Shown: in pieces, positions 18,951 to 28,388 of the stretch
Layout: each line of letters begins with the position of its first letter
How positions within the stretch are numbered: the stretch's first letter is position 1
Source: JARRQB01 sp965368585
GTDB lineage: Bacteria; Pseudomonadota; Gammaproteobacteria; Chromatiales; Chromatiaceae
Reading direction: 5' to 3'
Length of the DNA: 64,000 nucleotides
Assembly: GCA_965368585.1 (NCBI GenBank)
Contig: CBDUNM010000002.1
Coordinates: 1-64,000, forward strand
Notes under the pieces: model-generated
The model's input: only the letters and a program-made list of their open reading frames with translations
Told to the model about the DNA's origin: nothing
Databases searched by the model: none
Made by a program: the position numbers and the translations under genes

Positions 18951-19558
18951 TGTCGAAGGTCTTGATGTATTCACGTTTTTTGCGTCTATGGCACTGGCTG
19001 CAAGCCCTGTTGGTACTGGCATTGTTGTTGACCGGATTTGAAGTCCACGGGACTTACCGCTTGTTTGGCTTTGAGCAGGCCGCCGGCTATCACACGACGG
19101 TTGCGTGGACCTTACTCGGGCTGTGGGTCCTAGCCTGGTTTTGGCACATAACGACGGGCGAGTGGAAGCAGTACATCCCGTCGCCGGTCGACCGCATAGT
19201 CGCGATGATGCGTTACTACAGCGTGGGTATCTTCAAGGGCGAACCGCATCCGTTTCATAAAGACCGCTGGCATCGCCAAAACCCGCTGCAACGGATGGCT
19301 TATCTGTCGGTGCATGTCATGATTGGGCCAATGATCTGGATCAGCGGGCTGATATATTTGGCCTATCCTTACCGGGCGGAATATGGCTTCGCCGGCCTGC
19401 CCCTGACCCCGGTGGCGCTGCTACACACCGTGGGGGCATTCCTGATGCTGGCTTTTTTGATCGTGCATCTGTATCTCGCACTGTCAACCAGCGAGCGGCC
19501 TTTTGGCAACCTCAAAGAGATGATCACCGGCTACGAAGAGACGAAAGAAGAAACCTAA
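18950..19558 (+). CDS. Membrane cytochrome b561-type subunit, partner of OTR-like protein
   Basis: A 202 aa integral membrane cytochrome b. Four or five hydrophobic helices carry histidines suited to b-heme ligation: LRLWHWLQALLVLALLL near residue 11, AAGYHTTVAWTLLGLWVL, YLSVHVMIGPMIWISG and ALLHTVGAFLMLAFLIVHLY. The pattern matches Ni/Fe-hydrogenase or thiosulfate-reductase type cytochrome b subunits that oxidise quinol. The ATG overlaps the OTR stop (TGATG), so the two form a quinol-to-OTR electron path parallel to the NapC-to-HAO path. I see no terminator directly downstream. Confidence 0.9.
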   Translation: MSKVLMYSRFLRLWHWLQALLVLALLLTGFEVHGTYRLFGFEQAAGYHTTVAWTLLGLWVLAWFWHITTGEWKQYIPSPVDRIVAMMRYYSVGIFKGEPHPFHKDRWHRQNPLQRMAYLSVHVMIGPMIWISGLIYLAYPYRAEYGFAGLPLTPVALLHTVGAFLMLAFLIVHLYLALSTSERPFGNLKEMITGYEETKEET

Positions 19559-19870
19559 GCCCTCGTTACAGCGGCCTTGACTCGGATCAGCGGGCCGTTG
19601 GTTGCTTCATCCTGAAACCGGAAAGCTCCAGTCGGACAGCACAGGAACTCAGACCGCAGCTCACGGAACGAACAGGCAGCGTCGATTACCGACGACCCGC
19701 CACTTATCCATACCGGGCCGCGGCCGCTACACATACCCGGGCTATGATGCCGCGCCGCCAGCGTATCAGGGGTATCATGTGTGGCTCAAGTTTCGCGTGT
19801 CATCAACGGCAGCGGGCGCGTGTCGCCGGTGCGAAGACTCATACTTACAACGTTTTGAAAGACTAATGCT
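19559..19870. other. Intergenic region after the cytochrome island
   Basis: A 312 nt region with no recognisable gene, RNA or convincing terminator. The 90 aa frame at 19602-19874 has no domain and no good ribosome site. Confidence 0.35.
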
Positions 19871-20359
19871 ATGAATGAAAATTCACAGGTCAAGATTCTT
19901 TTCGTCTGCATGGGCAACATTTGCCGCTCGCCTACGGCGCACGGTGTGTTCCGGGCGCTGGTCGAGAAAGCGGGGCTGGCACACCGGATATTGATCGACT
20001 CGGCGGGAACCCATGCCTATCACGAGGGCGAGCCGCCGGACAAGCGGGCTTTGAGTACGGCCGAGCGGCGCGGTATACAGATGGCCGACCTGACCGCCAG
20101 ACGGGTGGCGCCGGAAGATTTTCATGCCTTCGACTACATCGTTGCGATGGACCAGGACAACTACATGGCGCTCAGCAGCATTTGCCCGGAGGCACTGTAC
20201 GATAAAATCTACCTGCTGATGGATTTTTCGCCGCAGGCCCGGACGCGCGAGGTGCCTGACCCTTACTATGGCGGGCCGGCGGGTTTCGAACGGGTCTTCG
20301 ATCTCGTCGAAAGCGGCGCCGAGGCGCTGTTGCAGGAAATAAAGCGCCGCCATCTGTAG
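19871..20359 (+). CDS. Low-molecular-weight protein-tyrosine phosphatase
   Basis: A 162 aa cytoplasmic phosphatase. The P-loop CMGNICRSP places the nucleophile at Cys13 and the arginine at Arg19, and the general-acid loop is REVPDPYYGG (Asp near residue 129). Length and order are normal for the family. Such enzymes often counteract tyrosine kinases in exopolysaccharide synthesis, but no kinase is adjacent here. The same window does carry an exosortase-A-type surface polysaccharide set about 9 kb away. It converges on rne with a 235 nt gap. Confidence 0.93.
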   Translation: MNENSQVKILFVCMGNICRSPTAHGVFRALVEKAGLAHRILIDSAGTHAYHEGEPPDKRALSTAERRGIQMADLTARRVAPEDFHAFDYIVAMDQDNYMALSSICPEALYDKIYLLMDFSPQARTREVPDPYYGGPAGFERVFDLVESGAEALLQEIKRRHL

Positions 20360-20594
20360 CGTCCTGTCCCGCAAATAACCATGAGATATTTCGGGTATTT
20401 TTAGCCCCTGGCCGCGTTGCTCGTCATTACCCGCGTGCGTTGAGGTTGGGCCGGTCAAAACATCATGTCTCGCTCAGGCTCTCACCCCGCTCATTCTGGC
20501 GCCATGCGCCGCTGCCGGATGGAACGTGCGGTCGGACGCGAGCCCGCCAGCAGACCGAATTAATCCGGCCCGCTGGCGGTTGCCGGTGGCGGTT

Positions 20595-23159
20595 TCACTC
20601 CGACTCGGCGGGCTTGGCGGGTGGCGTATCTGCGGACTTCGCTTCGGGGGGCTTCGGTGCAACGGGCTTCTTGGTTTCGACCATTTTCGGCGTTGTTGCC
20701 GGCGTGTCGCTCGCGACCGTATTGGTGGTTGGCGTCGGTTTACTCTCGGACGGGGGATTGGGCCGCGCCTGGTCCGTCCCGGCAGCGCGTTGCGGCGTTT
20801 TTTGTTCCACAACCGCGACCTTTTCGGCGGCAACCGGTTTGGGCGGTTTGTCGCCTAGCGGCGGCGGTGCAGGTGCCACGTCCGATCGAGCAGCGCCGGG
20901 ATCGGCGACCGCGGGTGCGTGGTCATTTGGTGGGCTCGATTCATTGTCGCTCTCTGCCCGTTTCGGCGGGGCTTTACTCGCCTCGGGACGGTTGCTCGAT
21001 TCGCCCGACGGCGCCTTCTGATCCTGGTTGGTCCCACCGCTCGCGGCCGTCTGTTCGGTGCTGCCGCGGCGCCGCCGACCGCCGCGCCGGCCGCGCCGGG
21101 AACTTCCCGAACGTTTGGGTTGCTGCTGACCGGTTTCCTGCGCTTGGTCCTTGTTCGAAGCGTCATCCGCCGCGACCGATTTCAACTCGGATTCCGCTTT
21201 GCCGTCTCTCTGGGTGCGCTGCACCTCGCGCTGGTTTTCTCGGGGCTCGTTCTTGTCCGTACGTCTGCCCGATGGCGGCGACGCTGCGCCGCGTCGATTG
21301 GGGCCGCGTGAATTCGGGCGTCCGCCGTCGGTGGCGCCGGCGCGGCGTCGATTGCCCCGCCCCCGGTTGGCCGCTGGTGAGCGCCGCTCGGGTTGGGCCC
21401 CCGGTGTTGTGGATTCCGGCTTCTTATCCTCGGCCTCGGGAAGCAAGGGCTCTTCGATCGCACGCGCGGCGAAAATGCTCGAAAACAGACGACGAATGAA
21501 GCCGGTTTCCGATTCTGTCTTGGCGTCTTCGACCGGCTCCTCGAACTGGGGCGCCGGGCGCGCCGGGGAGAGTTGCTTGACGGCAGGCTGCTCGGGGCGC
21601 AGATCGGCCCGTTTGGCGGGCGCGCTGATCTCCGCTTCCGGTTCGCTGACCAGTCTGTAGCTCGCTGATTCGTCTTTTGGCATGTCCGCCGCGCGAATTC
21701 GCTCGATCTCGTAACGCGGCGTTTCGAAGTTGATGTTCGGTATCAGCAGTAAGACGATCTCCTGGCGCTTTTCGATGTCCGAAATCGCCTGACGCTTTTC
21801 GTTCAACAGATAGGTGGCGACCTCGACGGGCAGTTGGGCCTGCACACGCCCCGTGTTTTCCTTGAGCGCTTCCTCTTCGATCAAGCGCAATATGGACAGT
21901 GCCAGGGACTCCACGCTGCGGATATGGCCGTGTCCCTCACAGCGCGGGCAGACGTGGTAGTTGGATTCACCCAACGACGGACGCAGCCGCTGGCGCGACA
22001 TCTCCAGGAGACCGAAGCGGGAAATTCGTCCCACCTGGACGCGCGCCCGGTCCTCCTTGAGCGATTCCTTCAGGCGGTTCTCCACTTCACGTTGGTTGCG
22101 CGACGGCGTCATATCGATGAAATCGATCACGAACAGCCCGCCGAGGTCCCGCAATCGCAGTTGGCGCGCGATCTCCTCGGCCGCTTCCAGATTGGTATTC
22201 AGCGCCGTTTCCTCGATATCGGCGCCCTTCGTCGCACGCGCCGAATTGATATCGATGGAGGTCAGGGCCTCGGTGCGGTCGATGACGATCGAACCGCCCG
22301 AGGGCAGGCGCACTTCACGACGAAACGCCGAATCGATCTGGCTTTCGATCTGGTAGCGGGAAAACAGCGGCACCTCGTCCTGGTACAGGCGTACCTTGCG
22401 CAGATATCGCGGCATGACCTGTTCGATGAACTGCCTGGCGTTGTTGTGAACGTCGACGTCGTCGATCACGATCTCGCCGATATCCGCGCGCAAGTGATCG
22501 CGCATGGAACGGATAATGACGTTGCTTTCCTGGTAGATCAGGAACGGTGCCCGGCGCTCCTCCGCGGAGGTCTCGATCGCCCGCCACAGCTGCAGCAGGT
22601 AGTCCAGGTCCCATTGCAGTTCTTCGGCACTCTTGCCTACCCCGGCGGTGCGAACGATAAGCCCCATGCCGTCGGGAATCTCAAGCTGGCTCATGGCATC
22701 GCGCAGATCCGAACGATCGGCGCCTTCGATGCGGCGGGACACGCCACCGGCGCGCGGGTTGTTCGGCATCAGGACCAGGTACCGGCCTGCCAGGGAGACG
22801 AAGGTCGTCAGCGCGGCGCCTTTGTTGCCGCGCTCTTCTTTTTCGACCTGGACAATCAATTCCTGACCTTCCTTGAGCGCATCCTGGATGCTGGTGCGCT
22901 TACCCGACTCCTGCGAATCCTGGGTAAAATAATTTCGCGAGATTTCTTTCAGCGGCAGGAAGCCATGGCGTTCCGACCCGTACTCCACGAAAGCCGCTTC
23001 CAGACTGGGCTCTATACGGGTGATCTTCCCTTTGTAAATGTTGGCCTTTTTCTGTTCCCGGCCCGGGGCTTCGATATCCAGATTGTAAAGTTTTTGTCCT
23101 TCAACGATCGCAACGCGCAATTCTTCCGGCTGCGTCGCGTTAATCAGCATACGCTTCAT
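20595..23159 (-). CDS. rne: Ribonuclease E
   Basis: The main endoribonuclease for mRNA decay and rRNA/tRNA processing, and the scaffold of the degradosome. The 854 aa product starts MKRMLINATQPEELRVAIVEGQ. The S1 domain covers about residues 36-120 (IYKGKITRIEPSLEAAFVEYG). The catalytic DNase-I-like domain has the FVIDFIDMTPSRNQ Mg-binding motif, and the zinc-link CPRCEGHGHI follows near residue 405. Beyond about residue 510 the protein is low-complexity and rich in Arg, Pro, Ala, Glu and Lys, the usual disordered scaffold; RRGRRGGRRRR is an RNA-binding arginine patch. It is divergent from rluC. Confidence 0.96.
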   Translation of the reverse strand: MKRMLINATQPEELRVAIVEGQKLYNLDIEAPGREQKKANIYKGKITRIEPSLEAAFVEYGSERHGFLPLKEISRNYFTQDSQESGKRTSIQDALKEGQELIVQVEKEERGNKGAALTTFVSLAGRYLVLMPNNPRAGGVSRRIEGADRSDLRDAMSQLEIPDGMGLIVRTAGVGKSAEELQWDLDYLLQLWRAIETSAEERRAPFLIYQESNVIIRSMRDHLRADIGEIVIDDVDVHNNARQFIEQVMPRYLRKVRLYQDEVPLFSRYQIESQIDSAFRREVRLPSGGSIVIDRTEALTSIDINSARATKGADIEETALNTNLEAAEEIARQLRLRDLGGLFVIDFIDMTPSRNQREVENRLKESLKEDRARVQVGRISRFGLLEMSRQRLRPSLGESNYHVCPRCEGHGHIRSVESLALSILRLIEEEALKENTGRVQAQLPVEVATYLLNEKRQAISDIEKRQEIVLLLIPNINFETPRYEIERIRAADMPKDESASYRLVSEPEAEISAPAKRADLRPEQPAVKQLSPARPAPQFEEPVEDAKTESETGFIRRLFSSIFAARAIEEPLLPEAEDKKPESTTPGAQPERRSPAANRGRGNRRRAGATDGGRPNSRGPNRRGAASPPSGRRTDKNEPRENQREVQRTQRDGKAESELKSVAADDASNKDQAQETGQQQPKRSGSSRRGRRGGRRRRGSTEQTAASGGTNQDQKAPSGESSNRPEASKAPPKRAESDNESSPPNDHAPAVADPGAARSDVAPAPPPLGDKPPKPVAAEKVAVVEQKTPQRAAGTDQARPNPPSESKPTPTTNTVASDTPATTPKMVETKKPVAPKPPEAKSADTPPAKPAESE

Positions 23160-23565
23160 AGCGGTACATTCTCATTGTATCCCGCGATCGGGTTCGAACA
23201 ATTACCATCGCCTCACCACGGGCGGGCGGGCAGCCATGCGGCACCCGCGCCTCGGTGGAATAAGGAGCGTAACGACTCAAACGATCGCGAAAACTGTTAA
23301 TTTATCAAGCGGACACACGCGATGCCGCTCGCTTTAATGGCGTTGGCTAATGGATGTCGGTTAGCATGCACGGCGTCGCAAACGGAAAAGCCGTGACGGT
23401 GAGCCGTTTCGTTTTCGCTAGCCTTTCCGAAACGATGTGGCCAAACGCCGTTCACCCTTCGTCTGCGACGCGGGGTGGAGAACCCTCGTATTCCGCGAAC
23501 TTATACAAGACTGTTTGCTTGAATCCGCAGAATCACCTCGAAACTCTATACCAGTAACGAAGAAA
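23160..23565. other. rne-rluC divergent intergenic region
   Basis: This 406 nt region separates rne (minus) and rluC (plus) and should hold the rne promoter and leader. In E. coli a long rne 5' leader mediates feedback control by RNase E; the length here allows the same, but I could not fold a specific conserved hairpin by eye. Confidence 0.5.
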
Positions 23566-24543
23566 ATGCACCAAGAGAAGGCGAAAAAGTCCGTCGCGGT
23601 CGAATCGAGCCAAGGTGTCCAGTTCGTCACGATCGACGCCAGTGCGGACGGACAACGGATCGATAACTTTCTGCTGCGGATCCTCAAAGGCGTACCGCGC
23701 ACCCACATCTACCGCGTGCTCAGGACCGGTAACGTGCGCGTGAACAAAGGACGCATCAAGCCGGGTCACCGGCTATCGATCGGCGACGTGGTACGTATCC
23801 CACCGTTGCGCGTCGCCTCACGAACGACCCATTCCGCACCCGAAAAACTACTTGAAAAAATAAAACAATCAATTGTATACGAAGATAACACGATGTTAGT
23901 TCTTAACAAGCCGTCCGGTCTCGCCGTGCACGGCGGCAGCGGCATTTCCCTGGGAGCGATTGAATGCCTGCGCCAAGCCAGACCCGAGGCCAATGGCCTG
24001 GAACTGGCGCATCGGCTGGATCGAGATACCTCGGGCTGCCTCATGGTCGCCAAGCGGCGCAGCAGCCTGCGGCGACTGCAGGATCTGCAGCGCGGTGGGC
24101 GCATCGCCAAGACCTACCTGGCGTTGTTGCACGGACGGTGTCGAAAACGGCGCTTTACGGTGGATGCACCTTTGCGCAAGAACAGCTTGCGCGGCGGCGA
24201 ACGGATCGTGAGTGTCGATCCAGCGGGTAAGGCTTCCCGCACACGTTTCAACGTGATTGAACAATTTGCCGATAGCTTACTGGTCGAAGCCGAATTGGAG
24301 ACCGGACGCACACATCAGATCCGCGTGCACGCCGCCCATGTCGGCTTGCCGTTGCTCGGCGATGCAAAATACGGCGACCAGGAGGGGAACCAAAAATACC
24401 GGGAACTCGGTCTGCGCCGGCTGTTCCTACATGCGTGGCGCCTGCGCATACCTTGCGATCCTGAAGGCGGCGCGTTGACCGTTGAGGCGCCACTGCCCGG
24501 TGCGCTGCAAACCTTACTGGCCGGTTTAAGAAGGACGTCATGA
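23566..24543 (+). CDS. rluC: 23S rRNA pseudouridine synthase RluC
   Basis: Isomerises uridines of 23S rRNA helix regions to pseudouridine (positions 955, 2504 and 2580 in E. coli). The 325 aa protein has an N-terminal S4 RNA-binding domain (DGQRIDNFLLRILKGVPRTH, residues about 26-85) and the RsuA/RluA catalytic domain with HRLDRDTSG, Asp152 being catalytic. Further conserved parts are TGRTHQIRVHAAH and GDAKYGD. The frame is open upstream to 23437, but the family starts near the ATG at 23566. The last four bases overlap the next gene (ATGA). Placement opposite rne is the usual gammaproteobacterial order. Confidence 0.94.
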   Translation: MHQEKAKKSVAVESSQGVQFVTIDASADGQRIDNFLLRILKGVPRTHIYRVLRTGNVRVNKGRIKPGHRLSIGDVVRIPPLRVASRTTHSAPEKLLEKIKQSIVYEDNTMLVLNKPSGLAVHGGSGISLGAIECLRQARPEANGLELAHRLDRDTSGCLMVAKRRSSLRRLQDLQRGGRIAKTYLALLHGRCRKRRFTVDAPLRKNSLRGGERIVSVDPAGKASRTRFNVIEQFADSLLVEAELETGRTHQIRVHAAHVGLPLLGDAKYGDQEGNQKYRELGLRRLFLHAWRLRIPCDPEGGALTVEAPLPGALQTLLAGLRRTS

Positions 24544-25202
24544 CCTACGATCTGCTCGTGTTCGACTGGGACGGAACCTTGATGGACTCCGAGGCCCGTA
24601 TCGTCACCTGCCTGCAGGCAGCTGCCGCGGATGCCGGGCAGCCGGTACCGGACCGCAAAACCGCGAAAGAGGTGATTGGATTGGGCCTGCCGGAAGCCAT
24701 GCAGCACTTGTTTCCCCGGGCCCCGGCGGGCGCCCACCAGACGTTGATCGCGGCTTACCGTCGTCACTTCCTGGGAAATGGCCATGTGCCCTCGGTCCTT
24801 TTCAAGAGTACCCGTGTCGTACTGCAACACCTGGCGGGTACAGATCGATTGTTGGCGGTCGCCACCGGTAAAAGCCGTCACGGCTTAGACAAGGTGCTGG
24901 CTGAAACCGGTTTGGGTGAATACTTTCAGGCAACGCGATGTGCCGATGAAAGCTTTTCAAAACCCCACCCGCAGATGCTGCACGAAATCATGCTGCAACT
25001 GGGTGTCGACGCCGCGCGGACGCTGATGATCGGTGACACTGAATTTGATATGCAGATGGCCGCCAACGCCAGTGTCGATGCGCTCGGTGTCAGCTACGGC
25101 GTGCACGACTGCGCGCGCCTGGCGGCCACCGGAGCGCTGCATTGTCTGGCGGATATCGCCGAATTACCGGACTGGCTGAACAGATCCGCACAGGCCGTCT
25201 GA
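24540..25202 (+). CDS. HAD-superfamily phosphatase, phosphoglycolate phosphatase-like
   Basis: A 220 aa haloacid-dehalogenase-like hydrolase. Motif I is FDWDGTLMDS (nucleophile Asp9, acid Asp11), motif II lies in LLAVATGKS, the motif III lysine in FSKPHPQML, and motif IV is MIGDTEFDMQMA. The small helical cap after motif I fits the Gph/YjjG-like subfamily. In many gammaproteobacteria a protein of this type follows rluC; the true substrate is not established. The start overlaps the rluC stop by 4 nt and sppA follows after 30 nt, so all three are likely one operon. Confidence 0.9.
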   Translation: MTYDLLVFDWDGTLMDSEARIVTCLQAAAADAGQPVPDRKTAKEVIGLGLPEAMQHLFPRAPAGAHQTLIAAYRRHFLGNGHVPSVLFKSTRVVLQHLAGTDRLLAVATGKSRHGLDKVLAETGLGEYFQATRCADESFSKPHPQMLHEIMLQLGVDAARTLMIGDTEFDMQMAANASVDALGVSYGVHDCARLAATGALHCLADIAELPDWLNRSAQAV

Positions 25203-25232
25203 AAGTGAAACCTGAAACATTTGAGTGAGCCC

Positions 25233-26201
25233 ATGTTTGACAAGAAGCCTGAACAACCGCAACAACCCGGATGGGAGCGTCAATTGATCGCCGACCTGGC
25301 GCAGGATGCGTTGGTCGAGCGGCGGCGTTCGCGACGCTGGGGCATTTTCTTTAAATTCCTGACGTTCGCCTATCTGATTACGCTGCTGGTGCTGTGGTAT
25401 CCCAGCGACTGGTCCGAGGCCGCGTTGTCGAAGGACAAACACACGGCGCTGGTGGAACTCTCGGGCGTCATCGCTCCGGGCGAACCGGCCGGCGCCGACA
25501 ACATCGTCGAGGGGTTGCGGGCGGCGTTCGAGGACAAGCGGACCAAGGGCGTCGTGTTGCGCATCAACAGCCCGGGTGGATCGCCGGTGCAATCCAGCTA
25601 TATCTTTCGTGAAATCAAACGCCTGCGAGAGAAGTATCCCGCAATCCCGCTGTATGCCGTGGTCAGCGACGTTTGTGCGTCCGGCGGCTACTACATCGCC
25701 GCCGCCGCAGACAAGATCTACGTCAACGAATCGAGCGTGGTCGGATCGATCGGAGTGCTGATGAGCAGTTTCGGTGCCGTTGATCTGATGGACAAACTCG
25801 GCGTTGAACGACGCCTGATGACCGCCGGCGAAAACAAAGGGATCCTGGATCCGTTTTCCGATTTCACCGAGGATCAGAAGGCTCACGTGCAGGTCTTGCT
25901 GGATCAATTGCACGAGGAGTTCATCGCGGCGGTCAGAGACGGTCGCGGCGAGCGACTGAAAGACACGGGCAAGATTTTCAGCGGCTTGTTCTGGTCGGGT
26001 AGAGAAAGCGTCGAGCTCGGTTTGGCCGACGATTTCGCCAGTGCGGGCGAGGTGGCGCGCGACATCATCGAAGCAGAAGAAATCGTCGACTTCACCGCCG
26101 AGGAGGATCTATGGGAGCGACTGGCATCCCGCGTGGGGTCGGCCGCCATGCGGACGTTCGCCGAACTGACCGGTCTAGCACCCCATCCGGAGCTGAGATA
26201 A
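25233..26201 (+). CDS. sppA: Signal peptide peptidase SppA, short form
   Basis: A membrane-anchored serine protease that cleaves leftover signal peptides. The 322 aa protein has one transmembrane helix (FFKFLTFAYLITLLVLWYP, about residues 36-54) and a single S49 domain. The catalytic Ser150 lies in CASGGYY and Lys202 in TAGENKGILDPF. Their 52-residue spacing equals that of the Bacillus short form, unlike the tandem-domain 67-kDa E. coli enzyme. A TTG at 25221 would add four residues; the ATG at 25233 is preferred. Third gene of the rluC run. Confidence 0.93.
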   Translation: MFDKKPEQPQQPGWERQLIADLAQDALVERRRSRRWGIFFKFLTFAYLITLLVLWYPSDWSEAALSKDKHTALVELSGVIAPGEPAGADNIVEGLRAAFEDKRTKGVVLRINSPGGSPVQSSYIFREIKRLREKYPAIPLYAVVSDVCASGGYYIAAAADKIYVNESSVVGSIGVLMSSFGAVDLMDKLGVERRLMTAGENKGILDPFSDFTEDQKAHVQVLLDQLHEEFIAAVRDGRGERLKDTGKIFSGLFWSGRESVELGLADDFASAGEVARDIIEAEEIVDFTAEEDLWERLASRVGSAAMRTFAELTGLAPHPELR

Positions 26202-26293
26202 GACAAACAACTCGTTGATTATCTGCAACAACGCACAATTTTGTAACATTACTGCGGTGTAATCTGCCAGACACAGTCAACGAGGGTCGATGG

Positions 26294-26992
26294 GTGACAG
26301 CAAACGCGAATGTACTGGTCGTCGAAGACGAGGAGCCGGTTCGAGAGCTATTGGCGGCGACTTTGGAAGGCGGTGGGTATGAGGTGAGACAGGCCGCAGA
26401 CGCCGAACAGGCACAAAACATGATCGGCGACGGACTGCCGTCGCTGGTGCTCCTGGATTGGATGCTGCCGGGCATGAGCGGTCTTGAGCTGACACGCTGG
26501 CTCAAACGGGATCGGGCGCTGCAAGATCTACCGATCATCATGCTGACCGCTCGCGGCGAAGAAAATGCCAAGGTGCAAGGCCTGGAGGCGGGCGTGGACG
26601 ATTACGTGACCAAGCCGTTTTCGACGCGCGAACTGCTGGCGCGCGTCCGCGCCGTGATGCGTCGCGCCGGTAGCGACGGCGCGGAATCCATCGCCATCGA
26701 GGCAGGTCTCAAGATCGATCTGACGCAACACCGCGTCACCGCCGCGGACCAGCCGGTGCAGGTCGGGCCAACCGAGTTCAAGCTGCTGCATTTTTTCATG
26801 ACCCATCCGGAGCGCGTTTACTCTCGTTCCCAGTTGCTTGATCAGGTGTGGGGCCGCAACGTGTACATCGAAGAGCGTACGGTCGACGTACATATCCGGC
26901 GTCTGCGCAAGGCGCTGGAACCCTTTGGATTTGACGGGCTGGTGCAAACGGTTCGCGGCGTAGGTTATCGGTTCTCGCTGCAGCTCACCTGA
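26294..26992 (+). CDS. phoB: Phosphate regulon response regulator PhoB
   Basis: A DNA-binding response regulator for phosphate starvation. The 232 aa protein has a receiver domain with VVEDEEPVRE and phospho-acceptor Asp55 in LLDWMLPG, the switch lysine in TKPFSTREL, and an OmpR-type winged helix ending in ERTVDVHIRRLRKAL and VRGVGYRF. The start is GTG, supported by GAGGG 7 nt upstream. The stop overlaps the phoR ATG (TGATG). The 92 nt upstream show no clear Pho box. The pst transporter genes are not in this window. Confidence 0.94.
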   Translation: MTANANVLVVEDEEPVRELLAATLEGGGYEVRQAADAEQAQNMIGDGLPSLVLLDWMLPGMSGLELTRWLKRDRALQDLPIIMLTARGEENAKVQGLEAGVDDYVTKPFSTRELLARVRAVMRRAGSDGAESIAIEAGLKIDLTQHRVTAADQPVQVGPTEFKLLHFFMTHPERVYSRSQLLDQVWGRNVYIEERTVDVHIRRLRKALEPFGFDGLVQTVRGVGYRFSLQLT

Positions 26993-28332
26993 TGGCCGCC
27001 GATTGGTCCAAGGAAGTCTGGCGGTTGTGCTGGGTATTGTTGTTATCGTGGGTCGCCGGGTTGGTCATGGCGAACGTCTGGGGTGCCATGCTGGCCGGCG
27101 TGTTGTTGTTGCTGGGATGGCACGCGTGTCAGTTAAACCGGTTTCTGACGCTTGTCCAGAATCGGAAGCTGGGCAGTAGTGCGCTAGCGTTGCGGGGCGT
27201 GTGGGGTGAACTGCAAGCGGCGGCGGCGCAACGTGACGCCCGCCACCGCGCGCGTGAGCAACGTCTAGCCGGCCAACTGAAAGAATTTCGGGTATCGGCT
27301 GCGGCTCTGCCCGATGCAGCGGTGAGTCTCGGCAACAAGCTCGAAATTCGTTGGATGAATGATGCCGCAGTGAACTTGTTGGGCCTCAATCCCGTCAAGG
27401 ATCTGGGTCAGCCCCTGGTCAACCTGTACCGCAACCCGGAGTTGGCCCGCTATCTGGAACGTCGTGAATTCAGGAAGGCGATAGAAATCGGCGCCGCTGG
27501 GCGCTCGGAGCGCAAACTGCTGATACGAATGATTCCCTATGCCGAGCGCCGGCTCCTGTTACTGGCGCAGGACGTGACGGAACGCCACCGGCTGGAACAG
27601 GTCAGGAAGGACTTTGTCGCCAACGTTTCGCACGAACTGCGCACGCCGCTGACGGTCGTCAGCGGCTTCGTGGAAAATCTGCAGCACGATGACGAACTCA
27701 TCCGCATGCGACGGTTGAGCAAGCCACTCAAGTTAATGGCTCAACAGACGACACGTATGCAAAAGATCGTCGAGGAATTGCTGTACTTGGCTCGGCTGGA
27801 GGGCGGCAAGGCGGCGTTGGAACAGTCGGTCGCCGTCGACGTGCCGAGCATGTGTGCGGAATTGAGCGAGCTTTCGGCAGCCTCGGGCGCTGACGTGCCG
27901 CCGATTTCCGTCGCGGCGGAACCGCGCTTGGGGCTGCTGGGTGACGAACCCCAACTGCGCAGCGCATTTCAGAATCTTGTGGTGAATGCCATCAACCATA
28001 CCCCGACCGACGGATCGATCCGCATTCGCTGGTTTCGCGACGCGAACCACAAGCGGTTGTGCTTCGAAGTCGCCGATTCCGGAATTGGCATCGCTGCGGA
28101 GCACCTGCCGCGCCTGACCGAACGTTTCTATCGGGTCGATACCGGACGCTCACGACGCCACGGTGGAACAGGCCTCGGGCTGGCAATCGTAAAGCACGTG
28201 TTGAACCACCACGACGCGCAGTTGGTGATCGAAAGCGACCCGGGCGAGGGGAGTCGGTTTCGCTGTGAATTCCCTGTATCAAGAGCGGTGGATGTGCAAG
28301 AATCGCCGACACGAGTTGAGCAAGCATGTTAG
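26992..28332 (+). CDS. phoR: Phosphate regulon sensor histidine kinase PhoR
   Basis: A membrane sensor kinase that phosphorylates PhoB. The 446 aa protein has two close N-terminal helices (LCWVLLLSWVAGLVMANVWGAMLAGVLLLLGW in all) with no large periplasmic loop, a PAS domain (about residues 103-200), HisKA with His214 in VSHELRTPLTV, and the ATPase domain with NLVVNAINHTP, DSGIGI and GTGLGLAIVKHVL. This is the standard gammaproteobacterial PhoR layout. It overlaps phoB by one base, and phoU follows 56 nt after its stop. Confidence 0.94.
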   Translation: MAADWSKEVWRLCWVLLLSWVAGLVMANVWGAMLAGVLLLLGWHACQLNRFLTLVQNRKLGSSALALRGVWGELQAAAAQRDARHRAREQRLAGQLKEFRVSAAALPDAAVSLGNKLEIRWMNDAAVNLLGLNPVKDLGQPLVNLYRNPELARYLERREFRKAIEIGAAGRSERKLLIRMIPYAERRLLLLAQDVTERHRLEQVRKDFVANVSHELRTPLTVVSGFVENLQHDDELIRMRRLSKPLKLMAQQTTRMQKIVEELLYLARLEGGKAALEQSVAVDVPSMCAELSELSAASGADVPPISVAAEPRLGLLGDEPQLRSAFQNLVVNAINHTPTDGSIRIRWFRDANHKRLCFEVADSGIGIAAEHLPRLTERFYRVDTGRSRRHGGTGLGLAIVKHVLNHHDAQLVIESDPGEGSRFRCEFPVSRAVDVQESPTRVEQAC

Positions 28333-28388
28333 ATGCCAGGGTTCGCTCTCCGATCTGAAATTCGAGGCGCTTTCAGGAGTGCGTCAGC

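Noticed and set aside
20440..21660. Long plus-strand frames opposite the end of rne
   Set aside because: They are antisense shadows of the low-complexity Arg/Pro/Ala-rich tail of RNase E and show no domain or good ribosome sites.
23170..23260. GGTTCGAAC resembling a tRNA T-loop in the rne leader
   Set aside because: No matching acceptor, D-arm or anticodon stem could be placed around it.
26202..26293. Possible Pho box before phoB (TGTAACATT and TGTAATC)
   Set aside because: The two half-sites are 16 nt apart instead of the 11-nt Pho box spacing.
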